The translations under genes were made by a program, and so were the position numbers. Below are positions 16,255 to 26,205 of a stretch of DNA of 64,000 nt, one piece after another. The DNA lies in assembly GCF_037201805.1 (NCBI RefSeq), contig NZ_CP147404.1, positions 3,268,501 to 3,332,500 on the forward strand, in the 5' to 3' direction. This DNA comes from Bacillus sp. FJAT-52991. GTDB lineage: Bacteria; Bacillota; Bacilli; Bacillales; Domibacillaceae. The notes beneath the pieces were generated by a model, which searched no databases, had not been told where the DNA came from, and saw only the letters and a list, made by a program, of their open reading frames with translations. Every line of letters begins with the position of its first letter. The first letter of the stretch is position 1.

Positions 16255-17622
16255 TTATATAGCCCCCAACGCCTTATCCAATGCAGCAACAATCAAATCC
16301 AACTCTTGTTCAGTGAGCACAAAAGGGGGCGAGATCGTGATAATGTTATTATGCCCTGGAACAGTGTCACCATTTTTGCCGAGGATGACGTGATTTTCTT
16401 TACAGATGGCGAGCACTTTCCCGACTAGTTGATCGCTAAGCGGCTGCTTCGTTTGTTTGTTCTCAACGAGCTCAATACCAGCAGCGAAGCCAAAGACGCG
16501 AACGTCTCCTACGTAGCGGGACGACTTCAAATGGTCGAGTTTCATCTCAAGCTGTTTTCCAAGCTCAGCCGCTCTTTCCACTAGTTTTTCCGATTCAAGA
16601 ATTTCGATATTTTTTAACGCCACGGCGCAGGAGACGGGATTTCCCCCGAATGTGTTGACATGACGGAAATGATGAAGTCCGTCTTTTTCCTTGAATGTGT
16701 CATATAGCTCTGAGCGGACAGCCGTGATGGATAATGGGGCATACGCACTCGTCAACCCTTTCGCCATCGTCACAATGTCAGGTTTGACATCGAAATTTTG
16801 ATGACCGAACTTTCTTCCCGAACGACCAAATCCGCAAATGACTTCATCGACAATCATTAAGATGCCAAATTCATCACAAATGGCACGAACTTGCTGAATG
16901 TATTCTTTAGGCGGGACAATCATCCCTCCGCCTGTGATCGTAGGTTCTAAAATAATCGCAGCTACTGTTTCAGAGCCTTCCCACATAATCGCATCCCTGA
17001 TTGCGGAAGCACATTCAAATTGACAGCTCCCTAACTCCTGCCCAAATGGACAGCGATAGCAATACGGAGGAGGGACATGTTTGAAACCATCCGGTACAGG
17101 TCCGTACATCGTTTTTCGAATGGCCTGACCTGTAGCCGCCATCGCGCCGATTGAGTTTCCATGATAGGCTCGATAGCGAGAGATGATTTTGTAACGAGTC
17201 GATTCACCTGTTTGGGCAAAATATTGTCTAGCCATTTTGAATGCTACTTCATTGGCATCAGAACCCGAGTTGGAATAAAAGATTCGATAGCTCCCTCCAA
17301 GCCATTCGTTGACTTTGCTCGCTAATTCAACGGCCGGGAGATGGCTTTGGGACATAGGAGAATAAGCAAGTGTGCTCATCTGACTAGCGGCAGCCTGAGC
17401 CACGTCTGTTCTTCCATGACCGATATTGACGCACCATAGACCGCTCATGCCATCAATATACTTCTCTCCTTCGATCGTTTCGAGCCAACTATCCTTGCCG
17501 GAAACAAACACCATCGGATGGTCGTTATGCTGCGACATATGATGCCAAACATATTCCCGATCCTTGGCAAGAATCTCTTCCTTTTTGACGGACTGATTCA
17601 TTGGCGTTCCTTTTACTGCCAT
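16255..17622 (-). CDS. Class III omega-aminotransferase, beta-alanine:pyruvate type
   Basis: About 455 residues of the PLP-dependent class III family. It has YSNSGSDANEVAFKMAR (phosphate-binding loop), YRAYHGNSIGAMAATG, the acidic LMIVDEVICGFGRSG motif that holds the PLP nitrogen, and the Schiff-base lysine in TMAKGLTSAYAPLS. It most likely moves the amino group of beta-alanine (or a similar omega-amino acid) to pyruvate, giving malonate semialdehyde. The ATG at 17622 is chosen because AAGGTG lies ~8 nt upstream; a GTG at 17631 is less likely. It lies 25 bp downstream of the semialdehyde dehydrogenase, so the two make one pathway. Confidence 0.85.
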   Translation of the reverse strand: MAVKGTPMNQSVKKEEILAKDREYVWHHMSQHNDHPMVFVSGKDSWLETIEGEKYIDGMSGLWCVNIGHGRTDVAQAAASQMSTLAYSPMSQSHLPAVELASKVNEWLGGSYRIFYSNSGSDANEVAFKMARQYFAQTGESTRYKIISRYRAYHGNSIGAMAATGQAIRKTMYGPVPDGFKHVPPPYCYRCPFGQELGSCQFECASAIRDAIMWEGSETVAAIILEPTITGGGMIVPPKEYIQQVRAICDEFGILMIVDEVICGFGRSGRKFGHQNFDVKPDIVTMAKGLTSAYAPLSITAVRSELYDTFKEKDGLHHFRHVNTFGGNPVSCAVALKNIEILESEKLVERAAELGKQLEMKLDHLKSSRYVGDVRVFGFAAGIELVENKQTKQPLSDQLVGKVLAICKENHVILGKNGDTVPGHNNIITISPPFVLTEQELDLIVAALDKALGAI

Positions 17623-17647
17623 ACCGTTCACCTTCTTTCAAAAAAGT

Positions 17648-19114
17648 TTAGAAAAAGCGCGACGTCATCATTTTTTTACGTGTATAGAATTGCACCCCAT
17701 CTTTTCCGTTGGCATGCAGGTCACCGTAAAATGATTTCTTCCATCCGGAGAATGGGAAGAAGGCCATTGGAGCTGGGACATTGACATTTACCCCTAGCAT
17801 GCCGGCATCGATGGTTTCGCGGAATTGTCGGATGGCTTTGCCGTTGTTTGTATAAATGACCGCTCCATTCGCAAATTCCGATTGATTCGTTAATTCAATC
17901 GCTTCATCTAAATCTTTTACCCGCACAACACTTAACACGGGAGCAAACAATTCTTCCTTCCAAATCGTCATATCAGGGGTAACACAGTCAAAGATCGTTG
18001 CTCCAAGGAAATAACCGTTTTCATTATCGGCTTTATCTTTGCGTCCGTCACGAACTAGGATCGCTTTCTCTTGCTCACCTGTTTGAATGTAGTTTGTCAC
18101 CTTCTCTAAATGCGCTTTTCGAATAAGTGGTCCTAGTGAGCTATGATCATTCAATCCATTGCCCATTTCAAGCTCATCAGCGGATTTTTTAATTCGCGCC
18201 ACTAAATCATCGGCAATTTCTTCCGGCACGACCACAACAGAACAGGCCATACAGCGTTCGCCTGCACTACCAAAAGCAGCTCCAATAATTCCTTGCACCG
18301 CTTTGTCCATATCCGCATCCGGGAGAACGATCGAATGATTTTTTGCTCCAGCTAGCGCTTGCACTCGCTTGCCATTCGCCGCCGATTGCTTGTAGACATA
18401 TTCCGCTACAGGTTGTGAACCAACGAATGAAATGGCTTTTACATCAGGATGTTCGATGAGCCCGTTCACCACATCATGGGCACCATGAACAAGATTCAAG
18501 ACACCGTTAGGTAACCCTGCTTCTGTCATAAGCTCGACTAGGCGCTGCGCTAACATCGGAGTACGTTCAGATGGTTTTAACACAAACGTGTTTCCAAGGG
18601 AGATCGCTAGCGGAAACATCCAAAGAGGAACCATCATCGGGAAATTAAACGGCGTAATCCCACCTACTACTCCAATAGGATAGCGGTACATCGCCGATTC
18701 AATTCCGTGAGCAATTTCCGGAAGCACTTCTCCCATCATATGAGTGGGTGCCCCTGCCGCAAATTCCACACATTCAATCCCACGCAGCACTTCCCCATGG
18801 GCATCTTTTTTCGTTTTTCCGTTTTCAAGTGTGATTAATTCAGCTAGCTCATCATAATGCTCATTCAAAAGTTGATGGTACTTAAACATCACCCTCGCTC
18901 TTACAGGGACGGGTGTTGTACTCCAAGTTTTGAACGCTTCGCTGGCCGCTTTTGTGGCAGCATTTACATCGTTAATTGATGAGAATGGGACACGAGCAAG
19001 CACCTCACCTGTAGCTGGGTTCGGGACATCCTCATACCGATCAACTGACGCTTCTACCCATTTTCCATCAATATAATTTTTAAGAATTTTTGTATCGACC
19101 GCTTGAATATCCAT
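17648..19114 (-). CDS. mmsA: CoA-acylating methylmalonate/malonate-semialdehyde dehydrogenase
   Basis: 488 residues, the same length as Bacillus MmsA/IolA. Family features are [34 protein letters not shown] (NAD-binding), [15 protein letters not shown] and the catalytic cysteine in [12 protein letters not shown] near residue 285. Unlike ordinary aldehyde dehydrogenases this family lacks the general-base glutamate (LAGAKN replaces LELGGK) and makes acyl-CoA. With the adjacent aminotransferase it would turn beta-alanine into acetyl-CoA and CO2. It is divergent from a PucR-type regulator, which probably controls it. Confidence 0.92.
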   Translation of the reverse strand: MDIQAVDTKILKNYIDGKWVEASVDRYEDVPNPATGEVLARVPFSSINDVNAATKAASEAFKTWSTTPVPVRARVMFKYHQLLNEHYDELAELITLENGKTKKDAHGEVLRGIECVEFAAGAPTHMMGEVLPEIAHGIESAMYRYPIGVVGGITPFNFPMMVPLWMFPLAISLGNTFVLKPSERTPMLAQRLVELMTEAGLPNGVLNLVHGAHDVVNGLIEHPDVKAISFVGSQPVAEYVYKQSAANGKRVQALAGAKNHSIVLPDADMDKAVQGIIGAAFGSAGERCMACSVVVVPEEIADDLVARIKKSADELEMGNGLNDHSSLGPLIRKAHLEKVTNYIQTGEQEKAILVRDGRKDKADNENGYFLGATIFDCVTPDMTIWKEELFAPVLSVVRVKDLDEAIELTNQSEFANGAVIYTNNGKAIRQFRETIDAGMLGVNVNVPAPMAFFPFSGWKKSFYGDLHANGKDGVQFYTRKKMMTSRFF

Positions 19115-19250
19115 TCGTTATTCCTCCTTTTAAATTGCTACCTCAATTTTATGGGATAATTATTTGCTATTCATTAGACATAATGTAAAATAAATCATAA
19201 ATAAACTAAACATTCTGAATTTGGCGGATTGTTATTCGGAGGCGTAAAAA

Positions 19251-20852
19251 ATGGGGAAAGCTGTACTCCAAAGATTATTGATTAAAGACGTCATCAACCG
19301 GCCCTTATTTCAAGAAGCCACTGTTATTGCGACGGAAAAAGCATTGCAAAGAAGCGTCACTTGGGTGCATATTATGGAAGTCACCTACGTCGGCCAATTA
19401 ATTAATGGCAACGAATTAATTCTTAGTACCGGAATCGGCTGGCAAGAGGATGAACAAACATGTCTCTCTTTTTTACAACAACTAATCGATAAAGACGCTG
19501 CTGGTTTAGTCATCGAACTAGTCAATTACACGAAAACCTTACCGGAATCGGTTATTCAATTAGCAAAAAAGCATGATTTTCCCCTCATTTTATTTATAAA
19601 AGAAGTGCGCTACATCGATATCACTCAAGACCTTCACTCCATTTTCATCCATGAACATCACCAAATGGTTAAAAAGCTAGAGCAATTATCGGAAAAACTG
19701 AACGCTTCCCTTCTGTCCGGAAAAGGATTGCAAGACTTACTCACCGTATTTCACCGTTTTACCGGACTTGAGTTTATGTTCTTTCCAAAACAAGGGGAAC
19801 CGTTATTTGTCCCGCCATGTTCCAAAACACAAAAAGATGCACTGGTTGCTAAATGGACCACAGCTCCCCAGCAATTGATCGATGCTTATCCAGCTGATCA
19901 TGTCAGGAAAATTGACTTTCTTGGCCAAACATTCGGCTATCTCTTCGTTCGTTCGAAAAAAGAAACAGGGTTAACCGACTTTGAAACACTCTCGCTTGAC
20001 CGAGGTGTCACAGCCACTGCCCAAGAAATGATGAAATCCATGTATTATGAGGAGCAAAGAAGACGGCAAGAAAATAACTGGGTACGTAAATGGATCAAAG
20101 GGCATTTAACAGAAAAAGACATTAAGTCCAACGTAAAACAGGCGATTGGCGTTTCTCATCCTAGCAAACTATTAGTGGCCCTTTGCGAAATGGATATGCC
20201 CAATTATTCAGAGACAAAATTTTTTAGCCATCTGATGATCGCCCGTTCCCTGTTTGAAAACAGCGGGTTTAAACTAGTCGCATCAAGAATTCATCATCAA
20301 ACGATCTTTCTTCTTTTTCCCGCTGAATCACTCATACAGCTAGAAGACATACACAAAGAAATTATCAAGATTTTCAACCAGCTAGAGCACATTCCAGAGT
20401 TCGGATTAGAAACATACGGAATGGGACAACTTGTCTACCAATTAACAGACGCGGACAAAAGTTACAAAAGCGCTCGAACCGTATTACATGTGCAAAATCG
20501 AGTAGGCAAACTGCCACTTCCTGCCTTCGAACATTTGCATAGCTATCAACTGATCGTGAGCATGGAGGAAAGCGGGATATTAGAAGATTATATTCACCAA
20601 TACCTTGGCCGTTTGATTGACATGGATGATAAAAGAAGGGGGCCGTTACTACGCACATTAAAGTATTACTTAATGAACAACGGTAAGAAAAAAGAAACAG
20701 CAGAAGCACTCTATATCGTCAGACAAACCCTCTACCATCGTCTAGAGAAAATCGAAGAAGCCATCGGAGAAATATTTGCCACACAGGAAAAAAGAATCGC
20801 CTTAGAGCTAGCATTGATCGGCTATGAATATTTATATGGGGGTCTTAGCTAA
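19251..20852 (+). CDS. PucR-family transcriptional regulator
   Basis: 533 residues: an N-terminal PucR domain (~10-130: LIKDVINRPLFQEATVIATE, NGNELILSTGIGW), a GGDEF-like/GAF-like middle, and a C-terminal PucR helix-turn-helix (KKKETAEALYIVRQTLYHRL, EKIEEAIG). PucR proteins usually activate nitrogen-compound catabolism in response to a metabolite. Divergent transcription from the aminotransferase/mmsA pair (136 bp) makes beta-alanine or an intermediate the likely signal. GGAGGCG lies upstream of the ATG. Confidence 0.88.
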   Translation: MGKAVLQRLLIKDVINRPLFQEATVIATEKALQRSVTWVHIMEVTYVGQLINGNELILSTGIGWQEDEQTCLSFLQQLIDKDAAGLVIELVNYTKTLPESVIQLAKKHDFPLILFIKEVRYIDITQDLHSIFIHEHHQMVKKLEQLSEKLNASLLSGKGLQDLLTVFHRFTGLEFMFFPKQGEPLFVPPCSKTQKDALVAKWTTAPQQLIDAYPADHVRKIDFLGQTFGYLFVRSKKETGLTDFETLSLDRGVTATAQEMMKSMYYEEQRRRQENNWVRKWIKGHLTEKDIKSNVKQAIGVSHPSKLLVALCEMDMPNYSETKFFSHLMIARSLFENSGFKLVASRIHHQTIFLLFPAESLIQLEDIHKEIIKIFNQLEHIPEFGLETYGMGQLVYQLTDADKSYKSARTVLHVQNRVGKLPLPAFEHLHSYQLIVSMEESGILEDYIHQYLGRLIDMDDKRRGPLLRTLKYYLMNNGKKKETAEALYIVRQTLYHRLEKIEEAIGEIFATQEKRIALELALIGYEYLYGGLS

Positions 20853-20937
20853 TGATCTCGGCACTATCCAAATATGGAACGATGCCGGAAGTTATCGCTT
20901 GAACCTCCCTCACTATACGGCTTATTCCATCAACTAA
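20845..20937 (+). pseudogene. Possible 3' remnant of an unidentified gene
   Basis: Directly after the pucR stop, another frame stays open for ~30 codons and looks protein-like (LGTIQIWNDAGSYRLNLPHY, then TAYSIN and TAA at 20935-20937). It has no start or ribosome site. I cannot name the parent family. Confidence 0.3.
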
Positions 20938-21031
20938 TCTAATAGTTGGATTATCTTTACTTTTATTTACTTCAAAAATACAAAACAGTATAATTATTCT
21001 ATATGTAGAATAAGGAGGTAGGATCAGGCAT

Positions 21032-21748
21032 ATGAAAACATTAATGAAAATTGCACTAGCTATCATCTTTGTTTTTTCCATAGCACTGCCGTCTCACGCC
21101 TTAGATACTCAAGCCGCAACAACTAAAACAAAGACAGGGTGGGTCAGTCTTAGCAGCGGAACATTAAACGTTCGAAGCGGTCCAGGCACCACTTACAAAA
21201 AAGTGGGATCCTTAAAAAACAACACCCAAGTCACGGTCTATTCACAAACGAAAAACGGATGGTCTGAAATCAGATACAATAACAAAAAAGCCTATGTCAT
21301 GACGAAGTATTTACGAATGTACAGTTACCTCATGGACAAAACGAAGGTGTATACTTACAAAACCGACGGAAAACTATACAAATCCAGTTATAAAGGAAAA
21401 TATTATGGATGGGACAAGTGGATTTCTCATAACACTAAAGAAGCCTATCTAGTGGGAGAAGATAATAAAGGTTTATATCTAGGTTGGCCAGAATCTGAGT
21501 ATTATATAGAAATCGCCTATCCATTAAAAGTCGGAAAAACGTGGGATTATGGCTACGAAGGGGAAGGAACAAGCAAAATCAAATCCATTAACGGAACCGT
21601 AACTACACCAGCCGGCACGTTCAAAAATGTCGTAACCGTCAAATCGAGTGATGGCTATATCAGTTACTACGCTCCCAATGTGGGCTTTATAAAAGGAATG
21701 GAAAAAGGGAAAACTACTTCTATATTAGTGAGTTTAGTGAAAAAATAA
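21032..21748 (+). CDS. Secreted SH3b-domain protein
   Basis: 238 residues: a signal peptide (KTLMKIALAIIFVFSIALPS, cleavage near SHA), an SH3b domain at ~33-92 (SGTLNVRSGPGTTYKKVGSL ... GWSEIRYNNKKAYVMTKYL), and a ~140-residue C-terminal domain with aromatic beta motifs (YKGKYYGWDKW, GKTWDYGYEGEG, TPAGTFKNVVTVKSSDGYIS). SH3b domains bind cell-wall peptides or target enzymes to the wall, but no catalytic domain is visible here. AAGGAGGT lies upstream of the ATG. A decayed copy of its 3' part is found at 23.5 kb. Confidence 0.85.
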   Translation: MKTLMKIALAIIFVFSIALPSHALDTQAATTKTKTGWVSLSSGTLNVRSGPGTTYKKVGSLKNNTQVTVYSQTKNGWSEIRYNNKKAYVMTKYLRMYSYLMDKTKVYTYKTDGKLYKSSYKGKYYGWDKWISHNTKEAYLVGEDNKGLYLGWPESEYYIEIAYPLKVGKTWDYGYEGEGTSKIKSINGTVTTPAGTFKNVVTVKSSDGYISYYAPNVGFIKGMEKGKTTSILVSLVKK

Positions 21749-21788
21749 ACCATCATCAAAAACGTAAAGAACTGGACATACAAAGAAA

Positions 21789-21831
21789 AAAACAAGTGGA
21801 GAAAAACGAACCGTTTTTCTCCACTTGTTTT
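21789..21831. terminator. Bidirectional intrinsic terminator
   Basis: A perfect 19-bp inverted repeat (21789-21807 with 21813-21831) with AAAA/TTTT ends lies between the convergent SH3b and glpT genes. Confidence 0.9.
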
Positions 21832-21859
21832 ATTTTAGAGACTTAATAAATAAATTTTA

Positions 21860-23221
21860 TTAATTTTTTACTACTTCTTGTCCACGTACATTCCAAGTAA
21901 GCGCAAAAACAGCAGCTGCAAGAACACAGGAAGCAGTTAATAATGCAAATCCTGTATTCCATCCAGATGTATCAACAATCACACCCATTAAAGCATTAGC
22001 TGTTACAGTACCACCTAGGTAACCGAACAAACCAGTTAGACCTGCGGCAGTACCAGCCGCTTTTTTAGGAACAAAATCAAGTGCTTGTAGACCAATTAAC
22101 ATCACTGGGCCATAAATTAAGAAGCCAATGGCAATCAAGCAAGCCATATCAATCATTGGATTTCCAGGAGGGTTAAACCAATAAATAAGTACAGCTATTA
22201 ATACTCCTACCATAAATACAAACCCTGCAGGTCCTCGACGTCCTTTAAACAATTTATCTGAGAGCCATCCACATAATAGTGTTCCTGGGATTCCTGCCCA
22301 TTCATAAAGAAAATAAGCCACACTAGATTTGCTCATATCAAAGCCTTTTTCTTCACTTAAGTAAGTTGGTGCCCAGTCTAATACTCCATAACGGACAAAA
22401 TAGACGAAGATGTTTGCAATAGCAATGGCCCAAACCCATTTATTATTAAGAACGTATTTGAATAGAATCTCTTTTGTTGATAATTCCTCTTCAAACGTTT
22501 TCTTTTCTTTGCTTGGAAAATCATTACGATATTCTTCAATCGGTGGCAATCCTACAGATTGAGGAGTATCGCGAATTAAAAAATAAGCGATAATCGCTAC
22601 TACAATAGCAACTAACGCAGGTAAAATAAACACCCCTTCATAACCAGAAGAAGAGCTCCCGGCTACCCCTGCGAACATAGCAGCACCCGCAACAGCTAAA
22701 GGTGCCATTAATCCTCCACCTACGTTATGGGCTACGTTCCATATCGCTGTTTTATTTCCTCTTTCATTTACACTAAACCAGTGTACAAGGACACGGCCTG
22801 ATGGTGGCCACCCCATTCCTTGAAACCAACCATTTAGGAATAACATAATAAACATAATAGAAACAGATGATGTAAAGAAAGGAACAAACCCCATTAATAA
22901 ACTAATGATTGCAGACAAAATTAATCCAGCTGGCAAGAATATTCTTGGGTTACTTCGATCTGACACAGTCCCCATAACAAATTTACTAATTCCATAAGCA
23001 ATGGAAATAGCGGACAATGCGAAACCAAGCTCTGTTTTTGAAAAGCCTTCTTCAGCTAAATACGGCATAGCAAGCGAGAAGTTTTTTCGAATTAAATAGT
23101 ACGCCGCATAGCCAACGAAGATCCCCATAAAAACTTGCAGTCTGAGCTTCTTATACTCAGAATCTATTTTTTCTTCAGATAATCTGTCTATAGGCGGTGC
23201 AGGCCTAAATAATTTAAGCAT
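21860..23221 (-). CDS. glpT: Glycerol-3-phosphate transporter GlpT
   Basis: 453 residues with 12 transmembrane segments, highly similar along its length to Bacillus GlpT. It has the family signatures [48 protein letters not shown] and [18 protein letters not shown]. It belongs to the organophosphate:phosphate antiporter (OPA) branch of MFS carriers and imports sn-glycerol-3-phosphate in exchange for phosphate. GGAGG lies 9-10 nt upstream of the ATG. No glpQ follows. The leader carries a terminator-like hairpin, consistent with GlpP-type antitermination. Confidence 0.93.
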   Translation of the reverse strand: MLKLFRPAPPIDRLSEEKIDSEYKKLRLQVFMGIFVGYAAYYLIRKNFSLAMPYLAEEGFSKTELGFALSAISIAYGISKFVMGTVSDRSNPRIFLPAGLILSAIISLLMGFVPFFTSSVSIMFIMLFLNGWFQGMGWPPSGRVLVHWFSVNERGNKTAIWNVAHNVGGGLMAPLAVAGAAMFAGVAGSSSSGYEGVFILPALVAIVVAIIAYFLIRDTPQSVGLPPIEEYRNDFPSKEKKTFEEELSTKEILFKYVLNNKWVWAIAIANIFVYFVRYGVLDWAPTYLSEEKGFDMSKSSVAYFLYEWAGIPGTLLCGWLSDKLFKGRRGPAGFVFMVGVLIAVLIYWFNPPGNPMIDMACLIAIGFLIYGPVMLIGLQALDFVPKKAAGTAAGLTGLFGYLGGTVTANALMGVIVDTSGWNTGFALLTASCVLAAAVFALTWNVRGQEVVKN

Positions 23222-23270
23222 TTTTAAACCTCCTAAGTTATTATTTATAACAAGAAAAACCGGAACAAGA

Positions 23271-23324
23271 AAAACTCATACTTTTTGAGCACTTTCTTAA
23301 TAGAAAGCGCTTAAAAGTATGAGT
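23271..23324 (-). promoter_or_regulatory. Leader hairpin/terminator upstream of glpT (candidate GlpP antitermination site)
   Basis: On the minus strand the glpT leader forms a long hairpin: ACTCATACTTTT pairs with AAAAGTATGAGT, with an inner AGCGCTTTCT/AGAAAGTGCT stem and ATTA loop. A TTTTTCTTG run follows. It lies between a consensus promoter and the ribosome site. The core AGAAAGCGCTT also weakly resembles a CcpA cre site. Confidence 0.65.
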
Positions 23325-23362
23325 CTCTAAATCTCTATCATCGTTAACTTGTTAGTAGGGTT

Positions 23363-23391
23363 ATTATAGTATTCGTTATAAGCGGAGTCAA
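23363..23391 (-). promoter_or_regulatory. Sigma-A promoter of glpT
   Basis: TTGACT (23391-23386) and TATAAT (23368-23363) are separated by exactly 17 bp on the minus strand, about 35 bp upstream of the leader hairpin. Confidence 0.8.
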
Positions 23392-23454
23392 GGAGGGAAA
23401 AGATCCGAGATGGGTTTTTTTATTTAAATAATAAAAGGTATAAACGGAGAAGCG

Positions 23455-23683
23455 CACTTGTCTCATAAATGGATTTCTCATACTACTAAAGAATCTCTTT
23501 TAGCTATGAGAGCGAAGAAACTAGTAAAATTCCGTAACACCACTAGTTGGCACGTTCAAAAACGTCGTAACCGTCACATCGAGTGGTAGCTATATCAGTT
23601 ACTACGCTCCAAACGTTGGTTTCATCAAAGGTGTTTATAAGGGCAAAGCAGATTTCGAATTAGTTAGTTTAGTAAAAAAATAA
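23455..23683 (+). pseudogene. Decayed duplicate of the SH3b protein 3' end
   Basis: This stretch matches the last ~330 bp of the SH3b gene (21.4-21.75 kb) with deletions and frame changes. It contains a GGATTTCTCATAC segment, then the equivalent of GTFKNVVTV, then SYISYYAPNVGFIKG, and finally LVSLVKK and TAA at 23681-23683. The N-terminal half and SH3b domain are absent. A tandem duplicate that decayed, now separated from its parent by glpT. Confidence 0.7.
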
Positions 23684-23688
23684 TAAAT

Positions 23689-23722
23689 CCGGGCACTATC
23701 CGAGACATAGGATAGTGCCCGG
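23689..23722 (-). terminator. Inverted repeat, likely terminator of the aldehyde dehydrogenase operon
   Basis: A perfect 13-bp inverted repeat, CCGGGCACTATCC / GGATAGTGCCCGG, with an 8-nt loop. On the minus strand it is followed by ATTTATTATTTTTTT. Confidence 0.75.
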
Positions 23723-23733
23723 CATTCCTAATA

Positions 23734-25221
23734 TTAAAACCACTCTACTGGTGCAGGGGCCAAATTGATATTGATTTGTTTAATTTCTTGGAAGTCCTCT
23801 AAACCATAAGTGCCAAGACTTCGACCAATTCCACTTTGTTTGTACCCGCCCCACGGTGCTTCATTGTACGTTGGGTGATAGGAGTTGATCCATGTAATAC
23901 CGGAACGAACCTTTTTAATGACACGCATTGCTTTTGCTCCGTCTTGGGAGAACACAGCGCCTGCTAAACCAAAATCTGTTCCATTCGCTAGTTTAATCGC
24001 TTCTTCTTCACTTTTGAATTTTTGAATGACGACTACAGGACCGAAAATCTCTTCTTGCACGATACGCATATCAGGCGTAACATTTGTGAAAATAGTTGGT
24101 TCAATAAAAAACCCTCTATCTAGTCCACCTTCAGTCAAACGGTTGCCACCGAGAGCTAACGTAGCTCCCTCTTGTTTGCCAATTTCAATATAGTTGAGAA
24201 TGCTTTCCATCTGCTCCTGACTAACGATCGCTCCGACTTGTGAATCCTTCTCCATTCCAGGTCCGACTTTAATATTCTTGGCACGCTCAACCATTCTTTC
24301 TACAAATTGATCATGAATACTCTCTTCTACAAGAATTCTACTTCCAGCTGAACAAACTTGTCCTGCTCCAAAGAAAATCCCAAACAGCGCATAATCAACA
24401 GCTGTTTCAAAATCGGCATCAGCAAAAATAATATTAGGAGACTTTCCACCTAACTCAAGAGATATTTTCTTTAAGTTTCCAGAAGCAGCTTGCATAATTC
24501 GTCTTCCCACATCCGTACTGCCAGTAAATGAAACAAGATCTACATCTTTACTTTCTGCAATCGTTTGACCTACAATAGAACCTTTTCCCATCACCATGTT
24601 AGCCACGCCTTTTGGAATGCCGACTTCATCTATAATTTCAAATAACTTCATAGCCGTTACAGGTGTAATTTCAGCTGGCTTATAAACAATTGTATTACCA
24701 GCAGCAAGGGCAGGAGCAATTTTCCAAACACTCATTAATAGAGGGAAATTCCAAGGAACGATGAGGCCCGCTACTCCCACTGGCTCGCGTATCACCATTG
24801 CTTGCATGGTTGGTTCTGGAACACTATACGTCTCTCCGCTTGGTGCTTTAATAAGCCCTGCATAATACCGAAAGCATTCAGCTGCATCTGCAATATCAAA
24901 TTCTGCTTCCGCTTTAATTTTACCGTTATTCATCACTTCAAGTTCTACTAATTCTTCAAATTTTTCGTCAATTTTATCTGCAATTTTATACAGGAACGAT
25001 GCCCGTTCTTGTGCCGTCGTTTCTGACCACACACCACTATCGAAAGTTTCTTTGGCCACGCGGATCGCTTCTTCCGTTTCTTCCTTTGTTGCTCTAGGTG
25101 CCGTCGCGATGACATCTTGCGTAGCAGGGTTAATCACCTGATTGATATCAGCATTGCTAGACAGTCTCCATTCACCATTAATATACATCTTTAATTCTAA
25201 ACATTGTGTTTGTACAGTCAT
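23734..25221 (-). CDS. NAD-dependent aldehyde dehydrogenase (betaine-aldehyde dehydrogenase-like)
   Basis: 495 residues of the classic ALDH superfamily. It has PWNFPLLMSVWKIAPALAAG, FTGSTDVGRRIM, the general base Glu in LELGGKSPN, the catalytic Cys in GAGQVCSAGSRILV and the C-terminal PWGGYKQSGIGRSLG. It is the last gene of a four-gene operon with an N-demethylase-like oxygenase set. It would oxidise the aldehyde released by oxidative N-dealkylation (formaldehyde or the residual aldehyde). The actual substrate is unknown. AAGGGGG lies upstream of the ATG. Confidence 0.9.
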   Translation of the reverse strand: MTVQTQCLELKMYINGEWRLSSNADINQVINPATQDVIATAPRATKEETEEAIRVAKETFDSGVWSETTAQERASFLYKIADKIDEKFEELVELEVMNNGKIKAEAEFDIADAAECFRYYAGLIKAPSGETYSVPEPTMQAMVIREPVGVAGLIVPWNFPLLMSVWKIAPALAAGNTIVYKPAEITPVTAMKLFEIIDEVGIPKGVANMVMGKGSIVGQTIAESKDVDLVSFTGSTDVGRRIMQAASGNLKKISLELGGKSPNIIFADADFETAVDYALFGIFFGAGQVCSAGSRILVEESIHDQFVERMVERAKNIKVGPGMEKDSQVGAIVSQEQMESILNYIEIGKQEGATLALGGNRLTEGGLDRGFFIEPTIFTNVTPDMRIVQEEIFGPVVVIQKFKSEEEAIKLANGTDFGLAGAVFSQDGAKAMRVIKKVRSGITWINSYHPTYNEAPWGGYKQSGIGRSLGTYGLEDFQEIKQININLAPAPVEWF

Positions 25222-25242
25222 AATCTTAATCCCCCTTATTTA

Positions 25243-26205
25243 TTATAGATTTAAAACAAGTTTCTCCTCTTTAGCTCTTGAGCAGCAAGTTAGTATGATA
25301 TTACGTTCTTTTCGTTCTTCATCCGTGTAAAAAATATCTAGATGATCGACTTCTCCCTCAACCACTTCCACTTCACATTGTCCGCATCCCCCAGCTTTAC
25401 ATGAATAAGGTGCTTCAACCCCTGCTTCGAGCAAAGCTTCCAACAATGTTTGTTCAGCATTTACTTCAAGCACGAGATTGCTATTGGAAAGCTCAGCTGT
25501 GAACGGATTTTTATCCCCTTGAGCAGCAGCAAACAACTCAAAATGAACCGATCCTTCTGGATATCCATAAGCTAGCGCCGCTTCCTTGTATTCAGACACC
25601 ATAGAAACTGGTCCACAAAAGTACACATGAGAACCAATTCGATGACTCTTCATCGTTTCTGGATTCATTCTTACAGCTTCCTCACTTCTTGAAAAATAGA
25701 AAGTACATTTTCCAGGATAGTTGGTCTGTAAGTAATCATAAAAGGCACAAGATTCCTTCGTTCTGGCAGCATAGTGAAGTTCAAATGTTTTTCCTTCTGC
25801 TTCAAGATCAGCCATCATCGTTAAAAACGGCGTGATTCCAATTCCAGCGGCATAAAACACATGATGCTTCGCTTGAAAGCTTAATGGAAAATGATTTTTA
25901 GGAAAGGTAACAGTCACTTTGTCCCCTACTTTCACCTGATCATGCCAATACACTGATCCTCCTCTTGAGTTCGGGTCTCGATTAATCGCAATGGAGTAAT
26001 GTGTACGTTCAGTCGGGTGACTGACAAGCGAATATTCCCTTTCTATCTCTTTATCTCCATTCTTGATGTACGTTGTAATATGCGCCCCTCCTGTAAATGC
26101 TGGTAAGAGCTGTCGATCAGATGGATAAAGAGAAAAGCATTTAACTGTTTCTGATAAACATTCAATCTTGCCTACATACATGTCTATGTTTCCAATCACT
26201 CTCAT
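25243..26205 (-). CDS. Ferredoxin-NAD(P) reductase component, PDR/VanB-DmmB type
   Basis: 320 residues: an FAD/FMN-binding barrel (EREYSLVSHPTERTHYSIAI), a nucleotide-binding domain (FYAAGIGITPFLTMMADLEA, YFCGPVSMV), and a C-terminal plant-type [2Fe-2S] ferredoxin with PYSCKAGGCGQCEVEV and the fourth Cys in ILTCCSRA. Such reductases pass electrons from NAD(P)H to a partner oxygenase. The start overlaps the stop of the DmmA-like gene (ATGA), which implies translational coupling. It supplies electrons for the DUF3445 protein in this operon. Confidence 0.88.
   Translation of the reverse strand: MRVIGNIDMYVGKIECLSETVKCFSLYPSDRQLLPAFTGGAHITTYIKNGDKEIEREYSLVSHPTERTHYSIAINRDPNSRGGSVYWHDQVKVGDKVTVTFPKNHFPLSFQAKHHVFYAAGIGITPFLTMMADLEAEGKTFELHYAARTKESCAFYDYLQTNYPGKCTFYFSRSEEAVRMNPETMKSHRIGSHVYFCGPVSMVSEYKEAALAYGYPEGSVHFELFAAAQGDKNPFTAELSNSNLVLEVNAEQTLLEALLEAGVEAPYSCKAGGCGQCEVEVVEGEVDHLDIFYTDEERKERNIILTCCSRAKEEKLVLNL

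Noticed and set aside
16052..16393. Plus-strand open frame of 113 codons across the 21-nt array
   Set aside because: It runs through a terminator region and into the aminotransferase gene on the other strand; the heptad pattern comes from the DNA repeat.
23298..23312. CcpA cre site in the glpT leader
   Set aside because: AGAAAGCGCTTAAA only partly fits the cre consensus and is fully explained by the hairpin stem; mentioned only as a weak possibility.
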